From Helicoverpa zea (lineage: Eukaryota > Arthropoda > Insecta > Lepidoptera > Noctuidae), in NCBI RefSeq assembly GCF_022581195.2, contig NC_061470.1:4960001-5024000 (forward strand): a stretch of 64,000 nucleotides of DNA, read 5' to 3'. Made by a program: the position numbers and the translations under genes. The notes under the pieces were generated by a model. The model was not told the DNA's origin. It did no database searches and was given only the letters and a program-made list of their open reading frames with translations. Position 1 is the stretch's first letter. Each line of letters begins with the position of its first letter. Below, piece after piece: positions 46,042 to 59,360 of this stretch.

Positions 46042-46301
46042 TATTTTAATACAGTTAACATTAAATATTTGAAAATTCAAAGTCCAAAGTATTTATTGTT
46101 CACAAAAACATTTCTATTGATTTTGTAGAGCATTAACTATTTACTTTTATACACAAGTCTAGGGTACTCATTTCTTCCTTTATCCTTTCTTCGATGATTA
46201 GGTACCTACAGTCAACTTCAGGCCAGTGGTAACAGTTTTATAGGAAAATCGTTCTTATTACTATTGAGTTAATGACAGTTACCACTGATGTGCAGTACAG
46301 A

Positions 46302-46480
46302 CTTACTTTAATGTTATAAATGTGAACTTCTGTGTTTCTGTCCCACTTTCACGCCAAAACTCCTGAACCGATTTCAATCCTCGGTGAACAGACAGCCTAA
46401 GACATACATATTACATAGCTTCTTTTATCATACATCCTTAGTGGGAAGTAGTATCCTCAGGGCGCGAGTGGAACAGCGAG
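46302..46480 (+). repeat. degenerate Helitron-like repeat
   Basis: AATGTTATAAATGTGAACTT, CACGCCAAAACTCCTGAACC and GGGAAGTAGTATCCTCAGGG follow a related lepidopteran Helitron-like repeat. The ends are not intact. Confidence 0.5.
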
Positions 46481-46837
46481 GAACAGCTTATACGATATAA
46501 ATTTTGCAATATTTCTATATCCAAAGTGCCAATCCTGACGGTCACGCTGTATGACGGTTTCGCAAAGAGGCGTGTCACCATGGTGGCTGGCCAGCCATGG
46601 TGTTTGTCAGTAATTACTTCATCGCTTATCGACGGAAGCCGTAAGTGGGCCTTTTGTCTGTCACTTGGTAATAAGGAGGTATCATGTGAAGGGTCTGATG
46701 AAAAGAAGTTGTAAATTGGCGTAATTTTTGTGGCTAGCTGTTCCCTGCGGTTTCGTTTGAATCCTGAGGGGAAAAAATCCTGCACTCGGATAGAAAATAG
46801 CCTTTATCTACTCTCAAGCTCTCTCTTCAGCGTCTTC

Positions 46838-46968
46838 CGGCGACCTTATAAAGGTCGCCAAGAAGACGCTGGATGCAGGTCGCTTCCAACAGGTATCTGT
46901 GGAGATCAAAGGGGGAGGCCTATGTTCAGCAGAGGACGTCCTATGGCTGAGATGATGATGGTGATGAT
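46838..46968 (+). mobile_element. SINE/LINE 3'-end fragment with trinucleotide tail
   Basis: GGTCGCCAAGAAGACGCTGG, GATGCAGGTCGCTTCCAAC and GGAGGCCTATGTTCAGCAG, followed by a (GATGAT)-type tail, form a dispersed tail related to that at 40898. A 9-bp palindrome (GGCGACCTT..AAGGTCGCC) opens it. Confidence 0.65.
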
Positions 46969-46981
46969 GAAGCTCTACTAG

Positions 46982-49278
46982 ATAATCTGCGTATAAAAAG
47001 TAATTTCAATAATTTTGGGGTGAAAGCCAGAATGACATGACGGACAGACAGCATTACTTTTCCATTTATGTATAATATTTAGGTAAAAATGGACCCAAAC
47101 CACCATTTGACTATTGATGTCAGCAAGTAGGTCGAGCTATCAGATGTGATGTAACTAATAGTCCTAAATATTAACATAAACTAGAAATACGATTATGTGG
47201 ACAGACTAGCCAAAATCGAAGTACGAGTCGAGACCAGAACTTCCTTACATTCCTCATAAATCTTCAAGTACCGAGACCAGCTAAGGAAAGTTGCACACAC
47301 CCAGAGGCTAAGTACTTACCATAGCGTGACAGTAGCCAATATAATTAGCGATAGACTCGAGCTCTCCAGTTCTCAACGATTAATACCAATCTGTGTTTAA
47401 CATTCAATACGCGTTTCAACGTCTAGGGCTGCCAGATTTTTCATGTGATAATATTTTTCACATATTTCAGGTATGGAAAAAGGAACCAATTTAGGAGAGA
47501 TGGAAAACGGGGAAGCAAGATGGTACAGGTACCGGAAGACCTGATAAAAAAACCGGGTCGTAGAGAGAATGGCAATTGTTATCCTTGAAGTTTTAAAACT
47601 CAGGCACTTGATCACACGGGACATAAGAAAACCATGGTTCGAAAATATTTGAGATTCAAAAATATTACACTAAGAACTACAGAGCCTATATTAAAAACGG
47701 AAACTCTGAAAACGGCGTTAATGGAAACTGGAAAAGTTAAAAATCTTTTAGGTACATCGCTGCAGGCCATAAACCATCACGAAAACCATCCCACTTTCCC
47801 ACATAGAACTTGAAAATAAAAACAACAGAAAATCAAGCGGCTGAACTTCCAAAGAAGACACAAATTCACACTTCTTGCCACATATCGCTTATCTTTCTTC
47901 GAACTAAGCTTAGAAAGTAGCACACCCCCATATAAGTAAGCACAAAAGGCGAGTTTACCGCGATTGTAAATACCTGAGCACTGAGAACCCTGGCCATCTT
48001 TTTTCCTCACATCATAATGACGTGTTAAATACAATTTCTGTGTAAATTCAATTATTCATTGCGCTAACATGGCAAATTACTTCACAATCAATCCTTTGAG
48101 CTGACATTTTCACATGGTTTTGCAAATAATCTACATTCAACGTTTATTATGACGAATGAGAGCTGTCGCTGTGGAGTCGACTTGTTCTCATTATTATTTC
48201 TACTAATATTTATTGACGCCGACGACGTATTAAGCTACCTACGTAGGTATGTGATGAAAAGTCTTGTCGAAGGTTCTTGTTCAATATTGCAGAGGTCTTC
48301 TTTCTTTCGACCTTCTTTGAATTGAAAAGTTCTTATTATTTCACTTGTTGAAGTTGGTGATTTAGGTACCTACTATCCGTGGTTGTATTTTGTTTCTATT
48401 CAGCATGCTACGTTTCTGAGTAGCAGGTCTATAACATTAATATTTAAAGTCGGATAAACCTCAACGTAACTAACCAGCATTATTTGCATTTGTCTTTGAA
48501 ATCTATTTACCTTCTTGGATATTTCAGAGGTTTTTTGTATTGACGATACCTGTGGCAGCAATAAATCGAGTTTCATACTCAATGTACATATCTTTCAGAA
48601 GCTTGTCAGTGAAAGCAAACGAAAATGTATCATAAAAGCTTTAACAAAAAAACTAAACTGTCTCGACTCCACAGTTTCCCCTTACCATAACAATAAATAG
48701 TGTACAATTATAGGTTATAAAGCGTTCTCTCGTGTCGGTTAGCGTTAAATGAGAATGCACAAAAACATACGCGTTTACTATTGTATTGGAAATGCGCGGT
48801 AAAACGATTTGATGCTATCGATTCAATCGATTATTTTTTGGGTGGCGCACCACTACTTTGTAGGCAGCAAAAGTATACTTTTTTTCTTACAGATATGGCT
48901 GAATGCAGATAAGGGTGAGAAGAATCCGATTCGAAATTGGCAAAAAGTGAATGAATTATTAAAATATTTGTGAATAGTTGACAATATAGAAGACAACTAC
49001 TTATGTGTAAAATAAAAAAAATAAGGACAGTAAAAAAGTTTTATTTACTTGTTTATTTAAATTCCGCCGACAGTATAATGATAAAACTTTTGCAATTGTT
49101 CAGCGCAATTTAATTTTCCGAACTTTAGAAACCAGAATCCGAATTATCCTTGAAGTAGCATTACACCAAATAAATACCCTATTCAGTAAACTACACAATA
49201 CATAAACACCAAATTATGTAAATGAAAATAAACTCCATTAGCAGTTTGAATATAAAACGATATAAATAAATTATAAAT
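46982..49278. other. unrecognised non-coding DNA
   Basis: No gene is recognised over 2.3 kb of AT-rich DNA. Confidence 0.4.
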
Positions 49279-49383
49279 GGCTGGTTCACACCGACAGCCC
49301 ATGGCGATGGATTGCGACAATTTGAATACAAATTTCGATAGCAATAGTGCGTGAAAACCGATGCGTGGTACGGAACGTTGGAT
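49279..49383 (+). repeat. short dispersed repeat, copy 1 (GCGTGAAAAC type)
   Basis: It shares with 49940-50030 the order TTC..C-G-C rich, AATTT-AATA, ATAG, GCGTGAAAACCG, ACGG. Length is about 100 bp. Not assigned to a family. Confidence 0.4.
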
Positions 49384-49939
49384 TTGGGTGTGTTCGGACC
49401 TTGAGCTTTTTTTTGGGTGACTTTAAAATACAGGAATAAAGTTTGAAATACAGGAATTGCCTTTTTTCAGTTGATCCTATGTGTGTTCCCATCAAAAATA
49501 TAAAAAACCTAAATATTCACGCAAATCTTCGGCTTCTTACGGCTAAAAGCTCATTAGGTACCTGCTCATAAATATGTGCTAGAACACAGTGCTCCAAATA
49601 ATAAACCTAGTATAATGCTATCATATACTTATCCCTTAACTTAAACTTAAAGAAATAGTGCTGTTTTTGTACGGGTGAGCATAGTGCGTGGGTAGGTATT
49701 AGTTCTACAGCTACAGAAGCGGATGAAACCATAGGAAACAGCTAGAGGTAGTTTAATTATAACGACAGAGAACTTAATCCGAATTGAAAATAAGTTCAAA
49801 AGAAACCTCTAAAACTTCTTGGTACACACCTACTTTGAACATTCACACGAATCTACAAGTATGTACGAACAGTAGCAGAAACTTATAGCTGTTCACAATA
49901 TGCATGAACAAAACGTATCGACCGCTACAATATAAATTA

Positions 49940-50030
49940 AGAGTGCGTTCCAGCGGCGACATATCGCGCCAATTTCAATATTAATAGTCGCAGCGGCGCG
50001 TGAAAACGGACCGTGACATACGGCTGTTAG
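49940..50030 (+). repeat. short dispersed repeat, copy 2 (GCGTGAAAAC type)
   Basis: GTTCCAGCGGCGACATATCG, CCAATTTCAATATTAATAG and GCGGCGCGTGAAAACGGACC parallel 49279-49383. A weaker third relative may lie at 52440-52540. Confidence 0.4.
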
Positions 50031-50489
50031 GACTACAAAATATTGGTGTTTTTTACCCATTTTTTAATACAGTTTAATTTAAATTCAGAGGAGAATATAT
50101 CGCTGGTGCAATATCAATAAATAATGTTTGCAGTACCTAAGTCAACTTGACTGGCGGAAAATTCATTTAATTTGAGTTTTTTAACTTTTTCTGAAGTATA
50201 ACACCTGCTTAGAATATGTATACTTAACTTCTTATTATAACTATAACAAACGATGAACGAATCTACGAACTTTGCAAGCCTTTGCTTACTTTAATTTAAT
50301 TTAATTTCAGCATAAAGATTTAATGCAAGTTTCCTTGATGTAAAATTTTGCACTACAGCACCTCTTGAAAGTTGCATACCTACATACATATATCTTTTTC
50401 TCGTCAATGCTGAAAATTAAACCACAATTTTCACTACCCAAAACAAAAACAAAATAAACCAAAGAAACACGTAAATATACTGACAGCTG

Positions 50490-50660
50490 ACAGTTCGAAC
50501 CAAAACCAATGTGTGTCCACGAAACCAGCGAAGCGGAACGCGACCGCACCTCATATCGACGTAGCATAAATCAAACACTAATATATATCGCGGCGTTTCC
50601 TGCGTTCCGCTACTTCTTCACCAAGTCACCAGGACCCGTCTCCCGTGACGTCATCTTTAG
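50490..50660. promoter_or_regulatory. candidate regulatory patch with CRE
   Basis: GC-rich and non-coding. It contains AGCGGAACGCG and its near-inverse GCGTTCCGCT about 70 bp apart, and a perfect CRE TGACGTCA (50646-50653). Inference only. Confidence 0.3.
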
Positions 50661-50891
50661 GAAATGGCCGTTTATTACTTAATTTTAGGGAATTATAGAC
50701 TTTTATTGTCAGTGTTGGTCGCTTTTGTTCACTTTCCGGTGGTAAAGTGAAGGTGTAGCAGGTTGAATGTAGGTTTGATTGGGTAGTAATTATGTGGTGT
50801 TGTCAATTGTGAAATTGGGAGAAATGAACACCAACAGAATAATAGTGAAACCGTAGATGTTTTTTTAACTCTTGAAAGTTATAACATTCAA

Positions 50892-50899
50892 CTGCTTAC
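50892..50899. repeat. target-site duplication of hAT element A, left copy
   Basis: CTGCTTAC, identical to 52139-52146. Confidence 0.93.
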
Positions 50900-52138
50900 C
50901 AGGCCCGCCGCTAGCTGTTTGTTCGCCCGCGTGCAAAACCGATTATGCCGCCCTACGACTACATATTATACTGGGTTTTTTTTTTAAATATATAAGGGGG
51001 GGGGAGTCCAGGGGGTCCGGACGCCCCTGCCCATTCATATCCATTTTACTTGTCCAACAGAAAAAAATATGTACATGCACCGCTCTCATTGGGGCATCAA
51101 TGCAGTGCAATCATTACCCAAGTGGCCCCTATGTATTGAAAGATTGTGATTAATAGGTAGGTACTTACCAACATAATGTATATCAAAGTGCTTAGAACAG
51201 ATTATGGGTAACTTAAACTAACGAACTTAAATATCTATAGCAATGTTTAATTTCAGTAAAATATGTTATTAATGGTTTTTGGTGGGTTTCCCGTTGAAAA
51301 AGTCAACGCATGAGACATATTTCATATGTAAGGAAGCGCGAGCGAAGCGAGCGCGAAATTTTTTTAGTCTAAGGACACAAAACAAATTAAAACCACTGTA
51401 AATTAACAAAGCAAAGTCAAAAAGAAAGATATGCTCAGAAATGAAGTGCAAATGTACATGAAGCCGCGAGCGAAGCGAGCGCGATTTTTTCCTTAGAGTT
51501 TTCATGAAGTAAACATATCATAAAAAGCCAAAGTAAACAAAAAGCTATAACGGACGTGCGCGAAAAATGATTTTTCGGAATTGAATGCTTCAACAATTAA
51601 ACAAAGATAAATTGCGACTGCGATAACTGACATGAATGGAGGCGCGAGCGCAGCGAGCGCGAATTTTTTTGGGGATGCAAAGGATGAACCCGTCAAAATT
51701 GATAGGGGACGACCAAAGCGAGGGCGGCTTTTTCTGAAATTTAATTGCTAATCTACTCATCTATTTTTAGTAAAAATATTTTTATTACGTAATTATGGTT
51801 TAATTTTGCCGTATGGGTTAATTTTGCCGCCCCCTAAATAGTGCCGCCCAGGGCATTTGCCCCCCCTGCTTTCTCCCCCCACGCTACGCTAATGGTTGAT
51901 CTTAAATCGTTTTTAATAATTTTTAATTTTGAAAATGATCAACAGATGTAACTGAAACCGGCAGTGTAAGTAATATTCTTAGCGCTATTGCTGTGTTCAG
52001 AAATATTGAAATCAAATAATTGGTAAAAATATATTGTTTTTTTTTAATATTACGTGATAGGTCGCTCGATTTGCCGCCCCCTAGGACGTGCCGCCCGCGT
52101 GCGGTGCACGCCTTGCACGCCCGCTTACGGCGGGCCTG
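50900..52138. mobile_element. non-autonomous hAT element A with palindrome array
   Basis: The ends CAGGCCCGCCG (50900-50910) and the complement (52128-52138) are flanked by the 8-bp duplication CTGCTTAC. No transposase is present. The interior has three copies of the palindromic motif GCGAGCGAAGCGAGCGC (51336-51355, 51464-51483, 51642-51661, the last with one change) and a weaker fourth (about 51715-51727), each followed by a T-run. GCCGCCCCCTA..GTGCCGCCC appears twice (about 51828 and 52071). A segment TTACTTGTCCAACAGAAA (about 51047) is shared with the hAT element at 59361. Confidence 0.9.
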
Positions 52139-52409
52139 CTGCTTACGCAAACTAAAATGGGGAATGCTTTTTCTTAGAAATGCTTATAGCATCTATTTTA
52201 AAATATGTTTTTGTCAGAGTTTGTATTCAAATCTGAATCTAAGTTTTTGAAAACCTAATAATACTTGTAGAATTTCCAATCCCAATATTATGGAGTACTT
52301 ATACCTATTCCTTGTTCCCACTGAACACAATATTAGTCAGAATCTGTCTAGTTAGCCATTCACGAGTTAAAAATTACAACCAACGTTTACACGTCTATAG
52401 AGCCCACAC

Positions 52410-52610
52410 AATTGAATGATTGGTATCTTTTAATGCCATCGACAAAGCCGAAGTGTCGTCATTACGGTGTCGCGCGGTGGCGCGTGAAAATTGTCGCATT
52501 GTCGCGCGTCGAGCGGCGTGACGGTGTGGCCCTACCTTGTGGCGTTGTGGCTCATCGGCGGGTTGGCGCCAATGTTGGTGGTGAGACGCAAATGTTTGGT
52601 GATGTTTGAA
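52410..52610 (+). promoter_or_regulatory. GC-rich patch, unknown
   Basis: A CpG-dense run (GGTGTCGCGCGGTGGCGCGT, GTCGCGCGTCGAGCGGCGTG) is open for 65 codons with Arg/Val-rich, non-conserved-looking sequence. More likely regulatory or repeat-derived than a gene. From 52611 to 54140 nothing is recognised. Confidence 0.25.
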
Positions 52611-54144
52611 TTTGGAATTTTGGAATGAGTTTGTTTATTTATGGGTTTGGATAGAGTTGTTACCTAGTTTAGTCAAGTTTGGTTTATGAGCGAAATATTA
52701 CTCCGTTAAAATAAAGTGAAAGTAAAATTACCAGAACTTGGAGACCCTGTTTTTTCAGTTAAACAATGGTGCAATACCAGGTTCAATCAATTCCAGCCTT
52801 CATCAGTCAAATTAAGCGTTTGACCCTAAGTAAACGTTAACACCAAGTTTCTAATAAAAAAAGACCTTATAAATGACAAATCCTTTATCACATTCTCGAG
52901 TCAAACTACCTACATAAACACAAAATTCTTCAATTTAATACTGACATTAATATCCCCTCTCGTTTAATTAAACATAGTGTCGCGATCCATAAAAATACAT
53001 TTTCCGCAAATTCCTTGTTCCCCCATCGAGATATTTAATTTTGATATGAAAACCACCATGAAGATCCCATGCCGAATAAATCTTATCCTCCTTGCTATCT
53101 TTTGGCTAATATCACCGCACAATATTAGCCGTTACGAATTCTATCTTAAGGATTTTACCCTTCAGCACCACAACCAATTCTGAATTCTATTTTTATAGGG
53201 GTAAAGTTGAATTTCCTGTGTGCCGAAAATTCAAAGTCTAGCACACATTGCTACTCAAAATTATGTCTCGTTATAAGAAAAGGTAAGTTTGAATTTCGAA
53301 CGGTCACTTTCAGCGTAGTACTTATGCTTTCAACTAGCTGATAATTCAAAATAGACCATATAGAGCGTTTATAAGGTCGGTTTTTCTTTGCGTGCCTACC
53401 TTGACCGATCTCTAGGGAATGTAAGGGCGTTTGGTCACGGTTGTATTTGAATTCGCCAAATGCCTAGTAACAAATATTTGGACATTTATTGTGGACTGGT
53501 GTCGAATATCAAGCGCTGGTTTTATTTGATAGTGAAGATTCGTCACGGCGCATTGTGGTCAACTATGAGGGTGGTAGAGCATCATTCGAGCCCTAAAATA
53601 TAATCATTTTCGGCAATTGTCTGTGATTTATTGTGTTCTTAATTCAAAATGACATTTGGAAATGCTGGCTGTTTTATTTGACTTGTCACCTCGTTTGTTA
53701 TGATGGCATTTTAAAATTGGAATTCGCTAACTACGCGACTTTAACATTTTCAAAAGGTGAAGATAATTATAGCCCAAACAATTAGAGATTTTCGACCTCT
53801 AAATCAATAAAACACAAAGCTCATACAATTCACAATACCTCACAAAACCCACTCTTACTTAAAAACCTCCATCAGTCATTCGACCCGAAAAAAATAAATC
53901 CAAAGCGAACAGGAGCCGTGTCTTCGAAAAAAGCAAAAGTTAGTAATTTTTACTCAAATCAATCACTTGGAAAAAACGGTCCATGTTACGAGGGTAATTC
54001 GCTAGAATTCCAACTGAGATTTAGTACAGCCTCGCGTGCTAACTTGCAGCGATATAATGAGCGCCGCAGCTCATTGTCCACTCCTAAAAAGAGAAGATAA
54101 ATAACCAAATGAGAATGGAAAAACGGCAAAAATGGTAAAATAAA

Positions 54145-54375
54145 GGTTTCAATTGGACAAAGGCGCCGAATGGGGATAATTCGTCCAGGATATGCACCAA
54201 TTGTCACTGTTTTGCTTTGTTTTTCGGCGGCGAACTGACGGCTTGAGATGGCGACGGAGACGATAAAATTGTCACGCGTTCCGTCCGGCTCCAATTTTAT
54301 TGAAATTTCCGAACGTGAGAGTTTCGGTTGCAAATCCAAGATACGTAATCAGTTGCACGCGCCATTACGAACGTT
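54145..54375. promoter_or_regulatory. candidate enhancer patch
   Basis: A GC-richer non-coding stretch with GGCGCCGAATGGGGATAATT, GGCGGCGAACTGACGGC, TCCAATTTTATTGAAATTTC and GCGCCATTACGAACG. Hox-like TTTTAT and homeodomain-like CATTAC cores sit in CpG-rich context. Two opposing short open frames cross it; neither has a domain. Confidence 0.3.
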
Positions 54376-54874
54376 CCAACGTTCCGTTTGTGAATCTTCT
54401 TGAACGGGGTCTAATGCTGGCTTGAAATGTTTCTATGATCATATAATTCATAATTCAAATTTGGAATTATTCTTCTTTCATCTGGAGATCATGCCAACTA
54501 GATTCTTTGTTTGAACATGTTCTCTATGCCAATGGTATTTTCGTGTTTGAATGAATTTATTTGAAAGTGATACATAATGTAGGTAGCACGTGATTAGGTA
54601 CTAGCTAGGTCTAATAAGTGGCAAGAAGAAGTCTTTATAGGTCAGTTCGGTTTTAAGATGGACAGAGTTAAGAAGTTATCGACACTTGCCTCACATTTTC
54701 CTCAACAAATAACAACCAGCCCAAATTACAGCTTACGAGCACTTTCCAAAATAACCCATTTCCATATCTTAACCAAACCAGTCTGACAGATCAATCACCT
54801 GTCAGCAATCACCATCGCCACTGAAAATGGTGATTAAGATAAATGTAAACGGGTATTAACATGCTAAAAGACAC

Positions 54875-55025
54875 ACATCGGGGTCGTAAGCCCCATTAAT
54901 TATGTGTATCACGGCAGGTAATCTTGCAGTAGCTCGGGGCTGCTCGGCGATTCTCGGGAACTGTCGGAAATAGATCGGGCCACCCGTCGCGCGCGCATCG
55001 CTCGTGTATTCGCGGTGATAGCGAA
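54875..55025. promoter_or_regulatory. candidate enhancer patch
   Basis: CCCCATTAATTATGTG (homeodomain core TTAATTA), GATTCTCGGGAACTGTCGG (a STAT-like TTCTCGGGAA) and GTCGCGCGCGCATCGC lie within 130 bp of CpG-rich non-coding DNA. Inference only. Confidence 0.3.
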
Positions 55026-57939
55026 AGTATATTCATAAGTACTTATATAAAATTATATGATGTGATTAGGACTTATGGCTTTCAAAGTATGACAGCGATA
55101 GGACTGAAGCGTTTCCTATTTTCATTATCCCACAATATAGTGATCCTGGATCCTTGCACGAAACTCCGAGATGCAGTTTACTGCTTAACATAGTTCTCAT
55201 GAATATTGTTCTAAGACCTAGTATGTAACCCTAGTATGTAGTCCTATAGTATGTAGTTTTTACTTCAAGACCCGTCTCTTCCGAAATCTATAACAGAATG
55301 TAACCAGACTATTGCCACGCGTAAATAAGTGACCACTTACAACATAATTTGCAAAATCGGTCCAAAAAAAACCGTCTATGACTCTCAATTATTCCCAAAA
55401 ACTGCATCCATAATGCATGGCATTGTCCATCATGGGAACTAAGCAGGATGTCTATCTAAATTGCAGGTCGATTAATTTCTCAGTAATACTGTTACGTATG
55501 CAACTCCGAAACTGCAAGACAATTGTTCACAAAAAATAGGATGTCATAAATTATTGAGCCGATCGTTTGGCACACAATGCAACGTTTTTGCTGTTTAAAA
55601 GGCGAAATTTTAAATGTGTTCATGTGATAAACAGGCGATTGGACTGGTTAGGAAAAGTGTCTGCAAATTGGTCTGCATTGATTTGCTGTAAGTTGATGTG
55701 ATGATGAAGAGAATAACAAATATGGAAATGTTATAAGTTGCGCAAATCTTTGGAATATCGCTAATCGTCCGTCAGCTAGCAAACCATCAAGCTGCACTTC
55801 TGCTAATTATGATCTCCTTATTTTCAATACAAACTTAAATGTGTTTGGTCGAAAGAGTTAGCGCGACCTTAGAACACGGAGAGCTCCAGAAGAAACAAAG
55901 GTGGGTTTCAGAAAGCTTTGTATATTGTATATATGTTTGATACTTTTAGGCTGCTTCTCTTATAGCGGATTGGAAGTCATTTGACATTTTATCACATGTA
56001 AGAAACGACTATGCCTACAAATTGTATCACCTACTTACCCTTCTTTCTCACATCACAGCACCCATCTCCCTATTACACAAGACTGACAATCAGTACAAGA
56101 TCTCACGGAATACGTACATCTACAGTACTTACTATTACATATTACAGTTTGTCTGCTTTGTCGTGAGTTCTCGCGGCCACATCGTCACGACGACCAGACG
56201 TGACGACATACTGGTAACATCTAATTTTACAACCAAAACCGTGTATGTAGGAGAATTTTGAATGTTTGATCATGTTTCTTAAGTTAATAGTTATTTCAAA
56301 GAGCATTAAGGGGTTTGCGAAATGTGGATTGTTGATACGTTTGTAATAAACTGTTTCGTCAGTTTCAGGGATTCTTGAAGCAATCTACTTGTGTAGGTTG
56401 GTAATCTTAGAAACTTTTCATACATACGGGCGTCAAGAAACAATAGCTGAAGCTGTTTTTGTCTATCCTTTATTAGTATTTTTCTACCTTTCTGCTGAGT
56501 GATACAAATGGCATCGAGTCAGTTGAAAAATAACCCACGAAAATTATTAAAAAAAACTTGTAAACGACTCAACGACACCAAAAATTTTAACTAAGAAAAC
56601 ATCATGCTGCACTCGTATTAACGGGCCTTTCTTATACAATTTGAAATTCAATAAATAACCTCAAAAACGGACTAACAGACTAATACAAAATAACACGTCA
56701 GCTCTCAATAAATTTTCGTTGAAAACGGCAAAAACCTCTGGCTGGCACACGACCGCCTTACATTCGTAGCTAGTGGCGCCCTCTGAGATCTGTCGTCAAA
56801 TTCATTAGTTTTTGTCCGACGCCGTTCGGGGGAAGAATGACTTTAGGGATTGTGCACATGAGATTCGAAGATAGGACCCGTAGCATCAATATAAAAGATC
56901 CTTAAAAATAGAATCTACATACAAATAGAGAAAAAAGCTTAGTTGTTAATTTGGTATATTGAGTATTTAAACTGTTGGTAATGTTGCAAATATTACACAC
57001 GCTCAAGTATCTATTGAATACTGTCTACCTTTATAAGGGAACATTTTTTTATTATTTAGTCGGTTGCATAAGGTGAAGTGTAGGTATGTATATTGTATTA
57101 TTTCATGAGCGTTTTTATTTAACTAAAAGTTTGATTATTAATTAGACTTGAAATAAAGTCCGAACACACATCACATCACATGTCACTTATTATTACCTAC
57201 AATACATTGCTATTCGTGACTAAATGTCAACAAGAACATTCTTAAATATTTATAAGTGCAAAAACATTAATTCTGTAAGCTCCCCATCGGACTACTTATA
57301 CGTTTAATCCTTCCGCCTTAACGTAACCGTCTGTCTACACCCCACTTTATTCTGTAATTTTTTTCATGCCAGCACAATTGGCTGGCTTGGGTACTCCACA
57401 GAAAAAAGCCTAAAATACGAGTATCAACCTGATATATACGATGGGCTACTTTTGTTAGCTTAATCGATTACATTCCCCCCTTTTTTCAGGTATCGATACT
57501 ACAGTCGTTTCTTATCGATTGAAGCGGTTTAGTGTTTTGGTTGGCAATGGTAACTTTTTGGAGTTTTGTTTATTGAGGTTTGTTGCTAACTGGTGAAATA
57601 GAGGACTGGTTTGTATTCTCAAGATTGTCATCAAATCAGTTTCAGTCTATCCTGACAAACGTCTGCAAGAATGACTCCTGAATAGAGGACTTATCTTTGA
57701 GAGCAAATACCTACAGGCCGCCAATTTCTTACAGATACGTACATTAAGTACATCAGATTATGTTCTAGTGATAATTTCTACTGTATTCAATTTGTTGATC
57801 CAAAACTTCTTGAATAGCGTGACTAAACCACTGAGAATTGATCAGGCTGCCTATCCCCGTGATAAGCTCACGCGTTCTTCAGAATAAGAATATACTAAGT
57901 AGGTACCAAAACTACGCCAAGTACTGAAAAACACCGTAT
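55026..57939. other. unrecognised non-coding DNA
   Basis: AT-rich, without a recognisable gene. One TATCGATA palindrome lies at 57491-57498. Confidence 0.4.
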
Positions 57940-58085
57940 CCTTAAATGAAACAAAGGACCCAGTAGGCGTGGCGATCAGCCTGCCTGCCCATGATTGCCT
58001 GAACACCATATAATAACTGGCCGCGTGAAGCAATTCCCACCGTTCATAATAAATGACAATCAATCGAGCGCCGGTCAGCAACGAG
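57940..58085. promoter_or_regulatory. candidate enhancer with Meis/PBC-like sites
   Basis: The plus-strand sequence ATAATAAATGACAATCAATC combines a Hox-like ATAAA, a Meis/Hth-like TGACA and a PBC/Exd-like ATCAATC. A CAATTCCCACCG (Su(H)-like GTGGGAA on the other strand) lies about 20 bp away. The minus strand is open for 76 codons across it, but no family is recognised. Confidence 0.3.
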
Positions 58086-59352
58086 TAATTGGTTTAATTG
58101 TATTCTCATAGTTATATCAATTAACTTGCAAATCGAATACATTGTAGTTGTAATCGGTTTACACTTTGCTTTTATCGCGGGTTGTCTTGAGGATTTGTTT
58201 TACTTTTCCTGTTATAGAAAGACTCTTCAACAACCTTTCAGTGTCCCATAGCTGGGGAATATCCTATTTTATAAAACAGCATAAAAAACCATAATAATTA
58301 TATATAATCATGCGTAATATAAATAATCATGCCTGACCCGTATTTACATGAAATCTGAAGCTAGTCTATTAAGCTGGTGTTTAGCCAATTAAGCCAAGTC
58401 TTAACATAGTAGGTATGTTGAATAAATAAAATTCGTGACCTAGTTAAAACTAATGTCGAATTGCCAATTAGATACAAATCTACTACATATTGCTTATCCA
58501 AAGAAAAGTCGCAGCCGATGAATTCATGATTAATTATACGAAAAACTTACGAAGATTTCAACACCACTTATTAGAGGAACAACTTCATTAATCTCACACA
58601 CAAACATGAGATTTCACAGTAGATAGAAACAAAGTAACGAGTTCGCAGCTAGATCTCGCGATAACGCGGATAATTATTTTAATGTGATAATTGTTCTACG
58701 AACATCTACTTAATAATTGTTCTTAATACCTCTTCTGTATTCCGCCTTCTGCGAGATTCTGACGATTAGGTGATTAGTTTTATTTTTTTTAGGTTTTTTA
58801 TATATTTTATTCATTTCATTCATTGTAAGAAGAGTTTGCTCATGAAGAGGACTAGAATGTGGATATCTAATGTATGTTTGCAGATCAGCAGAACTTGGAC
58901 GAACTTCCTATAAGTACCTGCTTAAATCTGTAGATATATCTTAAAATAAACACATATTATAGTTTGGTTTGATTTTTATCCTATAAGTACCTACCTACTT
59001 CCTGCTGCTTGGTCTGAAGCCTACTCGTATACCTAAGTAGGTATATTTCTACCTGTGTGGATTTACCTAATTATTTTGTGATGTTGGTAAGCGTGATCCA
59101 ACCTCTTGTCACACTGTGCTTCAACCGGAGAAGTTCTAGAAACTATGTATAAAATTCACTTTGAGTGAGCATCTGTGTATAAGTGCGGCGATAAACAGAG
59201 AGCTAGTGGCATCCGCGGCGGCGCGATTAATTGCTGCGCCACGCAACGGAAATCGCACATCCAAACCCTGTGACCGGGAATATAACACGAAGGATAAGAA
59301 ATGGCGAAAGTGGTAATGGGTATTGTTTAAAAATAGAATTGACTGGATAAGG
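58086..59352. other. unrecognised non-coding DNA
   Basis: AT-rich, no gene seen. A GC-rich spot at 59205-59260 is unexplained. Confidence 0.4.
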
Positions 59353-59360
59353 TATATACC
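59353..59360. repeat. target-site duplication of hAT element B, left copy
   Basis: TATATACC, identical to 60374-60381. Confidence 0.93.

Noticed and set aside
51000..51010. G-run (GGGGGGGG) as a G-quadruplex signal
   Set aside because: A single short run inside element A without the four-tract arrangement.
17956..57498. Four TATCGATA (DREF/BEAF-type) palindromes at 17956, 39356, 44617 and 57491, suggesting boundary elements
   Set aside because: From base composition a few such octamers are expected by chance in 64 kb, and no housekeeping gene start lies beside them.
57851..58081. 76-codon minus-strand frame as a coding exon
   Set aside because: Composition is plausible, but no splice sites of quality bound it and the same DNA carries clustered transcription-factor-like sites. 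Kept as a regulatory candidate instead.
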